Shown: in pieces, positions 25,901 to 34,144 of the stretch
How positions within the stretch are numbered: position 1 is the stretch's first letter
How the letters are laid out: every line of letters begins with the position of its first letter
From: CAYZJB01 sp964602985
GTDB taxonomy: Bacteria > CLD3 > SB21
DNA length: 64,000 bases
Direction of reading: 5' to 3'
Assembly: GCA_964602985.1 (NCBI GenBank)
Contig: CAZRTJ010000013.1
Span: 1 to 64,000, forward strand
Made by a program: the position numbers and the translations under genes
Notes under the pieces: model-generated
What the model was told of the DNA's origin: nothing
What the model saw: the letters and a program-made list of their open reading frames with translations, nothing else
Databases searched by the model: none

Positions 25901-26388
25901 CTGATGAAGTGGATATTCCCATTGAGCAAGGTCTTGCCCTCATTGCCAAAGCTTCGGTAATCAACTTGGCCATGCACGATGGAGAGCGGCAGTTCACTTT
26001 TAGATCAAGTGATTTGTACGCTACAGCAGATGGTCAGTGGCTAATCATTACCCCGAGGACCAGTCTTGAGAATAAGAAGTCGAAGGTTTCCGGGGAAGCC
26101 GTGCGGATGTATGAGAATTTCAATCATTACGAATTTGACAAAACCAAGTCGCTTAACCTTCCTTTGGATAAAGGCTTGGTTCCGATCGGACGCATTACAG
26201 CGATTGAATACCGCTCCGATAAAATGATTTATAAATCCGATCAAAAAACCGGAGCCAAAGAACGGGATTTTGTGCACCGCTTTACCGATCCGTCAGAAGT
26301 CTACAAAATCAAAGGCGACAAGCACGGAAAATACTTTGTTATCGGTCGCATGGGTAAGCCGGTTACGGATAGAGGTATAGAAGCGTAA
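22927..26388 (+). CDS. Large polyvalent protein (ddrB-ParB-like and LPD29-like)
   Basis: A 1153-residue multidomain cytoplasmic protein. Residues about 130-500 resemble the ddrB-ParB superfamily domain of polyvalent proteins (PDHLIKHN, VVMDAPTAVDGAPVVV, the MGGNSRAMVIKRV loop, then a helical part). Residues about 600-700 resemble LPD29 (SLADTAKLIRQDLKRHFPG, SYSGGSSINVRWTDGP, DGMIDLKSY). The C-terminal 300 residues have two small beta-rich segments not recognised. Polyvalent proteins are carried by phages and conjugative elements and are thought to enter recipients with the DNA and counter host defences. Two REP-like sequences are inserted in frame (23257-23286, 24421-24446). Confidence 0.7.
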   Translation: MNKNIVELKLPECLIGKISGSIIKADLTGLLKKHAQSFGNEKAVLEHIKSVVEKPEYAFPVGYPKFFVLATTRENNTFRVIEVSFKQECYQVTGAYMSTKDEMTYQTEILTAKHAESAEKKNKLKHNAAGYEIIPDHLIKHNVGKKDTLKTPSGSYVVRYAVIPEEYIITSHDPWDFKKNPDYPGFCQERSYHSDKSAQMKVMQNAKNFDPRFVVMDAPTAVDGAPVVVPYQDKFIVMGGNSRAMVIKRVIKESGKYSEYLWEQRKTFDLKSDVFIYPNGMLVRVLDGEFNENTCAKLSRELNETFTQAKDQNAEASSLARSISQTTLDNLSATLEEFDSLAEFFDSPKSRNFINDLRSDGIITKNNANKWLLSNGGFTDEAKDIILKSLVAQIVTDKDHLAIMGKTLLNKIAYVIPQLINLKTTEWDLSGEIRKIVLLDINSSGMSVAAYLAQSQMFEKIELSAIERILAPAFENLGVRKLKEKFIVFLNSAKSNSEPALSGAEGFGNISKGEAILKIFGEGVKHENPSKLKRVKVYPVKEGDRILLKFENGEYFRTSSFKESPPVWFNTMDEAEQYVAEYPSSYEFIKCGCKHKNPEEPTKRWVSLADTAKLIRQDLKRHFPGIKFQVRSKSYSGGSSINVRWTDGPVQKDVESVIKVYEGAEFDGMIDLKSYVDREMPDGTIVHYGVDYVFANREYSNWHPSVVSNIDLRKKPTIGELVENWTENLRRGYGHFSHWERKDGSYEIEAILWLNDYEHEKYIQSFKNVGYNVEFEQRDTRTIIHLYPENRKKTTGIPYQGPARLENPIPILAGVKTALNFIESAKKISNPNGSMIRASEIKPGMMLVESGGAAFKVLSVKPTKNKIAVSIDTSGYALSMRSKTKTVTFKDTAKVRVVLSNPDGINDMIEQAKDVFRKSPKSRDLIAIVFKSDKGYGFCFHKPGISPGDRATLADGRTKAMVEAVVKPDGSVLLANPAVVNKQLDAFGKDSPDEVDIPIEQGLALIAKASVINLAMHDGERQFTFRSSDLYATADGQWLIITPRTSLENKKSKVSGEAVRMYENFNHYEFDKTKSLNLPLDKGLVPIGRITAIEYRSDKMIYKSDQKTGAKERDFVHRFTDPSEVYKIKGDKHGKYFVIGRMGKPVTDRGIEA
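23257..23286 (+). repeat. REP-like dispersed repeat inside the polyvalent gene
   Basis: This purine-rich GCA-GAG tandem segment translates in frame as AKHAESAEK. I recall near-identical segments scattered through many environmental genomes. It reads as an insertion in a linker before the conserved domain. Confidence 0.4.
24421..24446 (+). repeat. REP-like dispersed repeat inside the polyvalent gene
   Basis: This segment, built around CCCTGAGCGGAGCCGAAGGG and translating as PALSGAEGF, resembles a widespread environmental REP sequence. It lies between the ddrB-ParB-like and LPD29-like parts without breaking the frame. Confidence 0.45.
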
Positions 26389-26432
26389 ATTTTGTCTTGA
26401 AAAAGAGACAAAGATTCCTTAACATCCCATCG

Positions 26433-26747
26433 ATGAAACGAACGTTTAAAATAATTTTTTCCTCATATGTTTGTCTGCTCACCTTAATGCCCTGTAAAGA
26501 TACAAAACCACATGTGGCAAAATCAGGACAGACTATTCTCGCTATCTCTAATTTCTATGAGGCTCAAGCAGATCAGGAAGGATGTACGCCGTTCTGCTTC
26601 TGTCATTGCTGTGGGGCAATCACAGACGGGCCTGAACATTCGGGATCTTTTTTAATTCAGAATATTTCCATGATCGATATTCTCACTGAAAATCCGCCCT
26701 TTTCAACTGTCCAATTTTCTTTCTGGCAACCACCGCGTTTTTCTTAA
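26433..26747 (+). CDS. DUF6660-like small Cys-rich exported protein
   Basis: A 104-residue protein starting MKRTFKIIFSSYVCLLTLMPC, a signal peptide. The mature part has the unusual CTPFCFCHCCG cluster near the middle, the mark of the small DUF6660-type proteins found before CzcA efflux operons in Bacteroidota. A TTG-initiated version 12 codons longer is possible. The gene is followed by czcA about 107 bp downstream. The Cys/His cluster suggests periplasmic copper/zinc binding, by inference. Confidence 0.65.
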   Translation: MKRTFKIIFSSYVCLLTLMPCKDTKPHVAKSGQTILAISNFYEAQADQEGCTPFCFCHCCGAITDGPEHSGSFLIQNISMIDILTENPPFSTVQFSFWQPPRFS

Positions 26748-26794
26748 TTCCTTTCTAAAATTCTCATTTTAAATCATTCATGAGTTGGTCTGAG

Positions 26795-26826
26795 GAACTT
26801 GTATAAGTTCTTCACGAAAATTCGTG
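26795..26826. promoter_or_regulatory. Two adjacent palindromes before czcA
   Basis: GAACTT-GTAT-AAGTTC (26795-26810) is followed two bases later by CACGAA-AA-TTCGTG (26813-26826). Both lie 28-59 bp before the czcA start. They could be regulator sites or RNA hairpins controlling the efflux genes. Confidence 0.4.
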
Positions 26827-26853
26827 TCCATATTCCAACCTTTGGAAGGTATT

Positions 26854-29800
26854 ATGATAGATCGCATTATAAGTTTTTCCATTCGGCACAAGCTTTTGAT
26901 TGGATTGTTTACAGTCGTTTGGATTGTGTGGGGTATTTACTCACTTACGCAATTGCCCATAGATGCTGTCCCGGATATTACGAACAACCAAGTTCAGGTC
27001 ATTACGCTTGCGCCCACATTGGCGGCGCAGGAAACGGAACGATTCATAACCGCTCCGATTGAACTGGCAATGGCCACAATCCCGGATGTTATAGAACTTC
27101 GTTCCATTTCTCGCTTTGGGATTTCCGTCATCACCGTTGTCTTTAAAGATGAAGTAGATATTTACAAAGCCCGGCAACTCGTGGGTGAACGTCTTAAGGA
27201 AGCGGAAGATCAAATTCCGCAAGGTGTTGGCACACCGGAGCTTGCGCCGATCACCACGGGCCTTGGAGAGATTTATCACTATGTGCTTCATGCAAAACCC
27301 GGATACGAGGATAGATATTCGGCTATGGAATTGCGCACGATCCAAGATTGGATTGTCAAAAGGCAGTTATCCGGAACGCCCGGCGTGGCGGAAGTCAGCG
27401 GGTGGGGCGGCTATTTGAAACAGTACGAAATTTCAATCCGTCCCGAAGCTCTCAACAACATGAATGTTTCTTTTGCGGAAATTTTCGAGGCGCTGGAACA
27501 TAACAATGAAAACACGGGCGGCGCCTATATTGAAAAAGGGCCTAACGCCTATTTTATTCGCGGTTTGGGCATTATCAATTCGCTGGAAGACCTTGAAAAA
27601 GTCGTCATAAAAAACGTCAACGGTATTCCTTTGCTTATTAAAGATGTGGCGACAGTCCAATACGCTCATGCGTTACGTTACGGTGCGGTTTCTCGTGACG
27701 GTCAGGGTGAAGTCGTGGCCGGGATTGCTTTGATGCTCAAGGGTGAAAACTCGTCGGAAGTTATTAAGAACGTCAAAGAACGCATCGAAAAGATACAAAA
27801 GTCTTTGCCTGAAGGCGTAGTGATCGAGCCCTTTATCGACCGAACTACACTTGTAAACAAAGCTATCGGTACGGTATCAACCAACCTGATCGAAGGCGGA
27901 TTGATCGTCGTTTTTGTCCTGGTGCTTCTACTTGGCAATCTGCGTGCAGGTTTCGTCGTTGCGTCCGTTATTCCGCTTTCCATGTTATTTGCCGTCGGCT
28001 TGATGAATCTTTTTGGAGTTTCCGGAAACCTGATGAGTCTGGGAGCAATCGACTTCGGATTAATCGTTGACGGTGCGGTGATAATTGTAGAAAGCATTAT
28101 TCACAGCATTACCGGAAATGAAAAATATCTGGGCGGCATGACGCAAAACCAAATGGATGAAGAAGTGCACCTGAGTGCGCGTCAAATGATGACTTCTGCT
28201 TCATTTGGCCAGATCATTATCTTCATCGTGTATTTGCCGATTCTGGCGCTGGTCGGAATCGAAGGCAAGATGTTCAGGCCGATGGCTCAGACCGTGAGCT
28301 TTGCCATTTTAGGCGCGTTTATTCTTTCGCTCACTTATATACCCATGATGTCGGCGTTGGCATTGAGCAAGAAAACAGAGCACAAAAGGAATATAGCCGA
28401 CTCCATTATGTCCATTCTGCATCGTTTTTACAAGCCTTCCATTCAATGGGCACTTGGGCATAGGAAGAGTATCGTTGGCATGGCCATCGCTCTTTTTATA
28501 ATCAGCTTCGGAATTTTTTGGAACATGGGGGGTGAATTTATCCCCACATTGGAAGAAGGCGATTTTGCCGTTGAAACCGCTCTTATGCAAGGCAGTTCGC
28601 TGAGCCAGTCCGTTAAAGTGTTCAATCAGGCTGAGAAAATACTAAAAGAACAATTCCCGGAAGTCGTTCATGTGGTCTCACGCATCGGAAGTGCGGAAAT
28701 TCCGACCGATCCCATGCCTATTGAGCGCGGCGATCTGATGATCGCTCTTAAAGATAAAAGTGAGTGGACTTCCGCATCCTCGCGTGAAGAATTACAGGAA
28801 AAAATGGAAGAGGCTCTGTCGGTCATTCCGGGCGTGATGTTTGAGATGACACAGCCTATCCAAATGCGTTTCAATGAACTCATGACAGGAATCCGTCAAG
28901 ACGTAGCCGTAAAAATCTACGGCGATGATCTCGATAAATTAACGGAATTGGCTAATGAAGTTGCACGGCTTATCGCACCGATTGAGGGTATTGAAACGCC
29001 GGTAGTTGAGAAAGTCACGGGGTTACCGCAGATAACTGTCGAATACAAACGCGATAAAATCGCCCAATACGGACTCATGATCTCTGAAATCAATAAAGTC
29101 ATCAAAGCTGGATTCGCCGGTGAAGTCGCCGGTTCTGTTTACGAAGGTGAAAAACGGTTTGATCTTGTGGTAAGATTGGATAAGGGTTACCGTCAAAATT
29201 TAGACGACGTTAGAGATTTATATATCAATTTACCGACGGGATATAAAGTACCGCTTAGCCAGGTTGCCGATATTAACTTGAAAGAGGGCCCGGCTCAAAT
29301 CTCCCGTGATAATACCCAGCGACGAATTTTCGTCGGCTTCAATGTGCGTGGCAGAGACGTGGAATCGGTTGTCGAAGAAATTCAGGAGAAGCTGGACAAA
29401 GAACTCAAGCTCCCTCCGGGGTATCATGTTACCTATGGCGGGCAATTTGAAAACCTCTTGGCCGCCAAGTCACGGCTCGCTATCGCAGTTCCTGCGGCAC
29501 TCGCGCTGATTTTTTTATTACTCTTTTTCGCCTTCCATTCCATCAAAGAAGCACTTCTTATCTACACGGCGATTCCACTTTCAGCAATTGGCGGCGTACT
29601 ATCACTCTGGATAAGGGATATGCCTTTTAGTATTTCGGCAGGCGTTGGATTTATCGCGCTCTTTGGTGTAGCGGTGCTTAATGGAATAGTCCTTATCAGT
29701 TACTTTAATCATCTCGAACGAGAAGGCGTGAAGGACGTTATTGAAAGAGTGCTTAAGGGAACGGCTGTACGTTTGAGACCTGTGATCATGACGGCCGCCG

Positions 29801-29982
29801 TTGCGTCACTTGGGTTCTTACCAATGGCGCTTTCGACCTCCGCAGGCGCAGAAGTTCAAAAGCCGCTCGCAACGGTGGTTATCGGCGGATTGATCTCGGC
29901 AACTTTCTTGACGCTCGTGGTCTTGCCGGTCATTTATGCCATGTTTGCAGGCGGCAAAAAATTTCGATTACCTGTAGAATAA
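26854..29982 (+). CDS. czcA: CzcA/CusA-type heavy-metal RND efflux pump
   Basis: A 1042-residue inner-membrane RND transporter with 12 predicted helices and two large periplasmic loops. The helix-4 motif LGAIDFGLIVDGAVIIVES matches the divalent-cation HME class (Zn/Co/Cd) rather than the Cu/Ag class. Normal full length. It uses the proton gradient to move metal ions from the periplasm out through a TolC-like channel. The ATG at 26854 follows GGAAGG; the ten codons before it lack a start signal. It forms an operon with the outer-membrane and adaptor genes downstream. Confidence 0.95.
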   Translation: MIDRIISFSIRHKLLIGLFTVVWIVWGIYSLTQLPIDAVPDITNNQVQVITLAPTLAAQETERFITAPIELAMATIPDVIELRSISRFGISVITVVFKDEVDIYKARQLVGERLKEAEDQIPQGVGTPELAPITTGLGEIYHYVLHAKPGYEDRYSAMELRTIQDWIVKRQLSGTPGVAEVSGWGGYLKQYEISIRPEALNNMNVSFAEIFEALEHNNENTGGAYIEKGPNAYFIRGLGIINSLEDLEKVVIKNVNGIPLLIKDVATVQYAHALRYGAVSRDGQGEVVAGIALMLKGENSSEVIKNVKERIEKIQKSLPEGVVIEPFIDRTTLVNKAIGTVSTNLIEGGLIVVFVLVLLLGNLRAGFVVASVIPLSMLFAVGLMNLFGVSGNLMSLGAIDFGLIVDGAVIIVESIIHSITGNEKYLGGMTQNQMDEEVHLSARQMMTSASFGQIIIFIVYLPILALVGIEGKMFRPMAQTVSFAILGAFILSLTYIPMMSALALSKKTEHKRNIADSIMSILHRFYKPSIQWALGHRKSIVGMAIALFIISFGIFWNMGGEFIPTLEEGDFAVETALMQGSSLSQSVKVFNQAEKILKEQFPEVVHVVSRIGSAEIPTDPMPIERGDLMIALKDKSEWTSASSREELQEKMEEALSVIPGVMFEMTQPIQMRFNELMTGIRQDVAVKIYGDDLDKLTELANEVARLIAPIEGIETPVVEKVTGLPQITVEYKRDKIAQYGLMISEINKVIKAGFAGEVAGSVYEGEKRFDLVVRLDKGYRQNLDDVRDLYINLPTGYKVPLSQVADINLKEGPAQISRDNTQRRIFVGFNVRGRDVESVVEEIQEKLDKELKLPPGYHVTYGGQFENLLAAKSRLAIAVPAALALIFLLLFFAFHSIKEALLIYTAIPLSAIGGVLSLWIRDMPFSISAGVGFIALFGVAVLNGIVLISYFNHLEREGVKDVIERVLKGTAVRLRPVIMTAAVASLGFLPMALSTSAGAEVQKPLATVVIGGLISATFLTLVVLPVIYAMFAGGKKFRLPVE

Positions 29983-29999
29983 ACATCAGAAAGCGAGTT

Positions 30000-31199
30000 A
30001 TGATAAAACATCATTATTTAAAGATAATTTCCTTAACGGGCTCTTGGCTCTGTCTGTCTTGGCATAACACGGCCGCACAAGAAGCCATTACGATGGAAGA
30101 AGCCGTTCAACTGGCTTTAAAAAATAATCCGGGCCTGCAAGCGGCCGGTTATAAAGTCGATCAGCAAGCCGCATTGCAAAAAGCCGCGATTGATTTTGGC
30201 AGAACAGAACTGACTTATGAACGCGAAGAATATAAGCCAAACTTTCCTGGCAATAAGAAATTTACCGTTCGCCAAACGATTTCATTTCCAACGGCCTACC
30301 TCTCACAAAGAAGTCTTTCAGGCAAGAATGTGCGTTTAGCCCAAAAGGAATTTGATTTACAGCGCATGGAGTTAGCGCGCGATGTGAAAGGGGTTTTTAA
30401 CCGACTCTTGATTGACAAAGAAAGATTACAGCTTCTAACTCAGCAGGATAGCCTTTATAAGAACTATGTGGCCGCCTCCGAGACTCGCTATAAAACCGGC
30501 GAAAGTTCTTACTTGGAGCAATTATCTGCAAAAGCACGGTATCAGGAAATTGTATTGCTCAAAAACAATTCGGAGGCCGCCGTTAAATCGTCTGAATTGG
30601 AACTGGAAAGGCTTGTGGGCAGTACTGTGAAGGTTACGGGTTTGCTTTCGCGCATGAGGTGGAATTCAAAGAGCAACCGTTCTGAAACAAATCCTTTCGT
30701 GAATATTCAAAGAGCATTATTGGAGAGAGCCAAGTCTTCCAATTCACTGGCAAAGCAACAATTCCTGCCCGATGTCTCCATAGGATATTCTACTCAACGA
30801 ATTGACGGCATCAAGGGCTTTCAAGCTTATGAAGTAGGCCTTAGTTTCCCAATTTGGCTATTTCCTCAAGTGGGACAAAAGCAGGCGGCAAGTCTTCAAA
30901 TGCATATTGCAGAAAAAGAACTTGAAAACACGATGAAGAAGGTCAATACCGAATTTGAATCTCTCAAATTGCGGTTTAGCCAGTTGGAAGCGGCTTTGGA
31001 TTACTACGAATCTACAGGGCTTGAACAGGTGAAGCAACTTCGGGTGGCCTCGGCAAAGGCGTATCAAACGGGCGAGATTGGCTACTTCGAGTACTTGCAA
31101 AACCTGAATCAGGCTTTGGGTATTCAGATGAACTATCTTGAAAGTTTGTTAGAACACAACGAAACAATTTTTCAATTAGAATTTATCTGTGGAGAATAA
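30000..31199 (+). CDS. czcC: TolC/CzcC-family outer-membrane efflux protein
   Basis: A 399-residue outer-membrane factor with a signal peptide ending near AAQEA and two OEP repeats rich in alpha-helical coiled coil (TMEEAVQLALKNNPGLQAA at the start of the first). The trimer would form the exit duct for the CzcA pump. It starts 17 bp after the czcA stop and ends 4 bp before the adaptor start, within an operon. Length is normal for the metal branch of the family. Confidence 0.9.
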   Translation: MIKHHYLKIISLTGSWLCLSWHNTAAQEAITMEEAVQLALKNNPGLQAAGYKVDQQAALQKAAIDFGRTELTYEREEYKPNFPGNKKFTVRQTISFPTAYLSQRSLSGKNVRLAQKEFDLQRMELARDVKGVFNRLLIDKERLQLLTQQDSLYKNYVAASETRYKTGESSYLEQLSAKARYQEIVLLKNNSEAAVKSSELELERLVGSTVKVTGLLSRMRWNSKSNRSETNPFVNIQRALLERAKSSNSLAKQQFLPDVSIGYSTQRIDGIKGFQAYEVGLSFPIWLFPQVGQKQAASLQMHIAEKELENTMKKVNTEFESLKLRFSQLEAALDYYESTGLEQVKQLRVASAKAYQTGEIGYFEYLQNLNQALGIQMNYLESLLEHNETIFQLEFICGE

Positions 31200-31203
31200 T
31201 ACA

Positions 31204-32400
31204 ATGAAAACGACTTTATCAGTAATCCTGTTAGCTTTCTTCTTATTTGGTTGCGGTAAAAAGGATGCCGAAGAAAAAAAGGAATCTCACGAAGAGAAGA
31301 AGGGAAACATCGAAATCACTGAAGAACAATTCAAAACTGTTGGCATGAAATTAGGCCCGGTTGAACGGAAAAACCTGAAAGACGTGGTTCGCGCGAGCGG
31401 TTACCTGAAGGTTCCTCCTCAGAATCAGGCGGGTGTTACGCCTTACATGGGAGGGGTTGTGAAATCCATTAATGTTAACGTGGGCGATTATGTGAGGCGC
31501 GGTCAGGCTTTGGCTTCCCTTGAACATCCGGATTACCTTAAATTGCAAGAAGATTATATGACGACAAAAAGCAACTTCGGATTTCTTGAAAAGGAATACG
31601 AACGTCAAAAGGAACTTCAAAAAGACAATGCAGGCACCGTCAAAACTTTTCAACAAACGGAAGCTAATTATTTTGCTGAAAAAGCCCGCTTCCAATCGTT
31701 GGATAAACAGTTGGAGTTGTTAGGACTTTCGGGTCACGGTCTCTCAGAAGGGTCGTTCGTAAAGACTTTGAATATAAATGCACCGATAGATGGATATGTG
31801 GCCACGATCAATGCAAAGATCGGTACGATGGCCGAAGTTGTCAAACCGCTCTTTGAGATCATCGATAACACGAAGCTTCACGTGGACTTGTTTATTTATG
31901 AAAAAGATTTATTCCGGGTCAAGATCGGCCAAGACGTAGATTTCACCCTGACCAATCAGGGAAATCGGCAGATTAGGGGTAAAATATTCTCGATCAGCAA
32001 GGCTTTCGAAAATGAGTCCAAGTCCGTCGCCATTCACGCTGAAATACCGGGAAGTGATAAGATGAACCTTATTCAGGGTATGTACGTGACAGCCTTAATC
32101 AATGTCGGCGAAAATAAAGTCATGTGCGTGCCGGAAGAAACGGTTGTTCGTTCGGATGGAAGAGAATTTGTTTTTGTTCTCTCAGAAGGGGAAAAATCTA
32201 AAGCCAATGAAAAAGAGGAAACCGAAAATCGGCATGCTTCACTTCATTTTGACATGAAGGAAGTGAAAGTCGGAGTGTCCGATTTGGGCTATATTGAAAT
32301 CATACCTGTTGAGAAACTGCCAGATTCGGTTCAGGTCGTGACCAAAGAGGCGTTTTTTCTCCTGTCAAAAACAAAAGCAGGCGAAAGCGAGGAACATTAG
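31204..32400 (+). CDS. czcB: CzcB/CusB-type periplasmic adaptor lipoprotein
   Basis: A 398-residue membrane-fusion protein. MKTTLSVILLAFFLFGCGKK carries a lipobox (LFGC), so it is anchored to the membrane. A Lys/Glu/His-rich linker follows. Then come the lipoyl half-motif (GVVKSINVNVGDYVRRGQALASLEHPDY), an alpha-hairpin, the second half (INAPIDGYVATINAKIGTMAEV), and beta-barrel and membrane-proximal domains. It bridges CzcA and the TolC-like protein. The ATG at 31204 has GGAG upstream; the frame from 31189 begins inside czcC. Confidence 0.9.
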   Translation: MKTTLSVILLAFFLFGCGKKDAEEKKESHEEKKGNIEITEEQFKTVGMKLGPVERKNLKDVVRASGYLKVPPQNQAGVTPYMGGVVKSINVNVGDYVRRGQALASLEHPDYLKLQEDYMTTKSNFGFLEKEYERQKELQKDNAGTVKTFQQTEANYFAEKARFQSLDKQLELLGLSGHGLSEGSFVKTLNINAPIDGYVATINAKIGTMAEVVKPLFEIIDNTKLHVDLFIYEKDLFRVKIGQDVDFTLTNQGNRQIRGKIFSISKAFENESKSVAIHAEIPGSDKMNLIQGMYVTALINVGENKVMCVPEETVVRSDGREFVFVLSEGEKSKANEKEETENRHASLHFDMKEVKVGVSDLGYIEIIPVEKLPDSVQVVTKEAFFLLSKTKAGESEEH

Positions 32401-32466
32401 GACAAAATTAAAGTCGGCGCACAGTAGTACCTGTGAGCCAGACAAACGTTTAAATAAAATGGAAAA

Positions 32467-32715
32467 ATGAAAAAAACGACATTTCGCATCTCCAAAATGG
32501 AAATCCCCGATTCGGAGCTATTGGAACAGACTTCCTTTGGCTTGAACGTGCTTGCGAATCTTGACCAGTATTATTTTCAGGCTGGCCCTGAGACAAAAGT
32601 TCGACTTTTGTGTTCGATATTTCCCGGAAAACTGATTTTTGAAAACGGAACTTGTCGAACACCTGAAATTAACCCTGCAATTGAAATTTGGGTCTTCTCC
32701 GGATTGAGTGGGTAA
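32467..32715 (+). CDS. Degenerate or truncated metal-binding (HMA-like) protein
   Basis: An 82-residue frame whose start, MKKTTFRISKME, is like that of small HMA-related proteins found at the end of Bacteroidota Czc operons (usually continuing MDCPSEEQ). The Cys-Pro motif is missing (MEIPDSE) and the rest is poorly recognisable. The 3' end runs into the terminal repeat of the ISL3 element at 32706. It is probably a decayed copy, disrupted by the insertion. A weak start site precedes it. Confidence 0.4.
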   Translation: MKKTTFRISKMEIPDSELLEQTSFGLNVLANLDQYYFQAGPETKVRLLCSIFPGKLIFENGTCRTPEINPAIEIWVFSGLSG

Positions 32716-32732
32716 AACGACCATGATTTTGC

Positions 32733-33952
32733 TTAAATATCCGGCAACATGCATGTAAGTATTTTGAGTCCGAGATATTCTTCGTCACGGAGGCCGTATG
32801 CTCGACGTTGGATCACACGGATTTTGTTGTTCAATCCTTCAACGAAACCCAGGGGGACTTTGTTCTCAGCGCGGCAGAAAGCGGCCACGCCGTCCCAGTG
32901 ACGCTCGATGAGTCTGGTAAAGGCCTCATAGGGTTTAAGGCGTTGCCATTTCAGGGAAACCTTCCAATTGTCGAAGAACTTCCGCGCCCAGGTTTCTGAT
33001 TGGTAGCTCCATAACTGACTGAAGGATTCTTTGAGCATGTAAGCCACGTTGAGCCGTTTGTTCGCCTTGAGCAGCGTTTGCAGCGCTTGGCGGCCCGTCA
33101 GTGTTAAATGCTCTCGATTGGAGAGTAGATTATATTTTTGACCTTTGATGAATTGACGTTTTTTGCCCGAAAGGCGAGCATACTCAGACTTGCGTATCTT
33201 GTCCAACGCTTCGCCCAAATGACGCATGATATGAAACTTGTCATACAAGATGGCCGTGTGCGAAATATGGGTGGCCGCCGAGGCCTCAAAGGGCTTCCAC
33301 ATATCCATCACCGCCAAGCGAATATGCTTGGTTTTATGCGGCCCCAGCCATTGATAGAACTGATCCATGCTCTGTTGCGAACGATCAACGCCACCGAACC
33401 AAATCGGTCGTCGCTTTTCCAAATCACTGACTACAATCTTGTAGGTGTGCCCTTTGCGCAAGGATACTTCGTCGATTCCAATAACCTTAGGTCGCACGGC
33501 CGTGGCCCGTCGGAGTTGCTCTCGCATATACTGTTTCTCAAGTTCCTTGACCGTTTTCCAGTCCAAATGAAGTTCTTTGGCCACATCTCGAATCGTCGAA
33601 CTGCGGCAGCGTTTGCCTACATAGAAGGCGAACCGTTTGGTATAAAAAGGATTGTCCGCCAAGAATGAAAGACGCTCCTGTGTCACCTTCCGGCACTTCC
33701 GACATGGAACACGTCGCACTTCTACATCCAGATAGATACGGGTGTCGCCCGACGAAAGGTCTCGTACCCGTCGTATCTTGTGATCGTAAAAGCTTTTGGA
33801 AAAACGATCGCAAAGTGGGCAGCGTGTTTTTTTTGACGACGACCCAATTCAATAACTCTGGCTTTCGGGTCTCCAAACACTCTCTTGACCGTCGTCGAAG
33901 GAGTGAATCCCGGAAACCGGTAAGCATCTCTAAGGTGTTTGTGTCTGCGCAT
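32733..33952 (-). CDS. tnp: ISL3 transposase requiring a -1 frameshift
   Basis: The first part (from ATG 33952: MRRHKHLRDAYRFPGF.. FGDPKARVIELGRRQKK) and the second part are in different frames. In the second frame, just after the A8 run (complement of 33827-33834), TRCPLCDRF..SFYDHKIRRVRDL..RRVPCRKC supplies the ISL3 zinc finger. It continues without a stop into the catalytic domain (GIDEVSLRKGHTY, AVMDMWKPF, DKFHIMRHL, FVEGLNNKIRVIQRRAYG). A -1 shift on A_AAA_AAA would join them into about 406 residues. Without it only a GTG start at 33719 gives a zinc-finger-less product. An upstream start at 34036 is possible. Confidence 0.75.
33827..33834 (-). promoter_or_regulatory. A8 slippage site in the ISL3 transposase
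   Basis: On the coding strand the frame reads CAA AAA AAA CAC. A -1 slip gives AAA AAA ACA CGC TGC, entering the zinc-finger frame. The site has the A_AAA_AAA form that supports -1 frameshifting or transcriptional slippage in bacteria. Confidence 0.6.
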
Positions 33953-34144
33953 AGTTTCATCATACAACTTTTCAATGTCATTGAAAACATGAAGAACCGC
34001 ATAAACACAGCCCTTCGCGCACTTACCAACCCACATTTTACCCACTCGATAGGGAGATGACCCTGAAATTTTATTTAACAAAATCAGTAACTTAAACAGC
34101 CCGAAAATAAAAATTCACGGCCCGAAGACCGTGAATTTTGTAAA

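Larger units (their letters stand above)
32706..34047 (-). mobile_element. ISL3-family element (copy B, different subgroup)
   Basis: A 12-bp perfect inverted repeat, GAGTGGGTAAAA, lies at 32706-32717 and (as complement) 34036-34047. It extends to 15 bp with one mismatch. It encloses a transposase of a different ISL3 subgroup from copy A. No matching 8-bp direct repeat was found outside these ends, so the boundaries are tentative or one flank has rearranged. It lies within the island, about 100 bp from tRNA-Ala. Confidence 0.7.

Noticed and set aside
20147..32665. 13-bp shared TTGTCGAACACCT near 20150 and 32652
   Set aside because: A match of this length between two points in a region of this size is expected by chance.
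32698..34058. Target-site duplication around ISL3 copy B
   Set aside because: No identical octamers flank any reasonable choice of ends.
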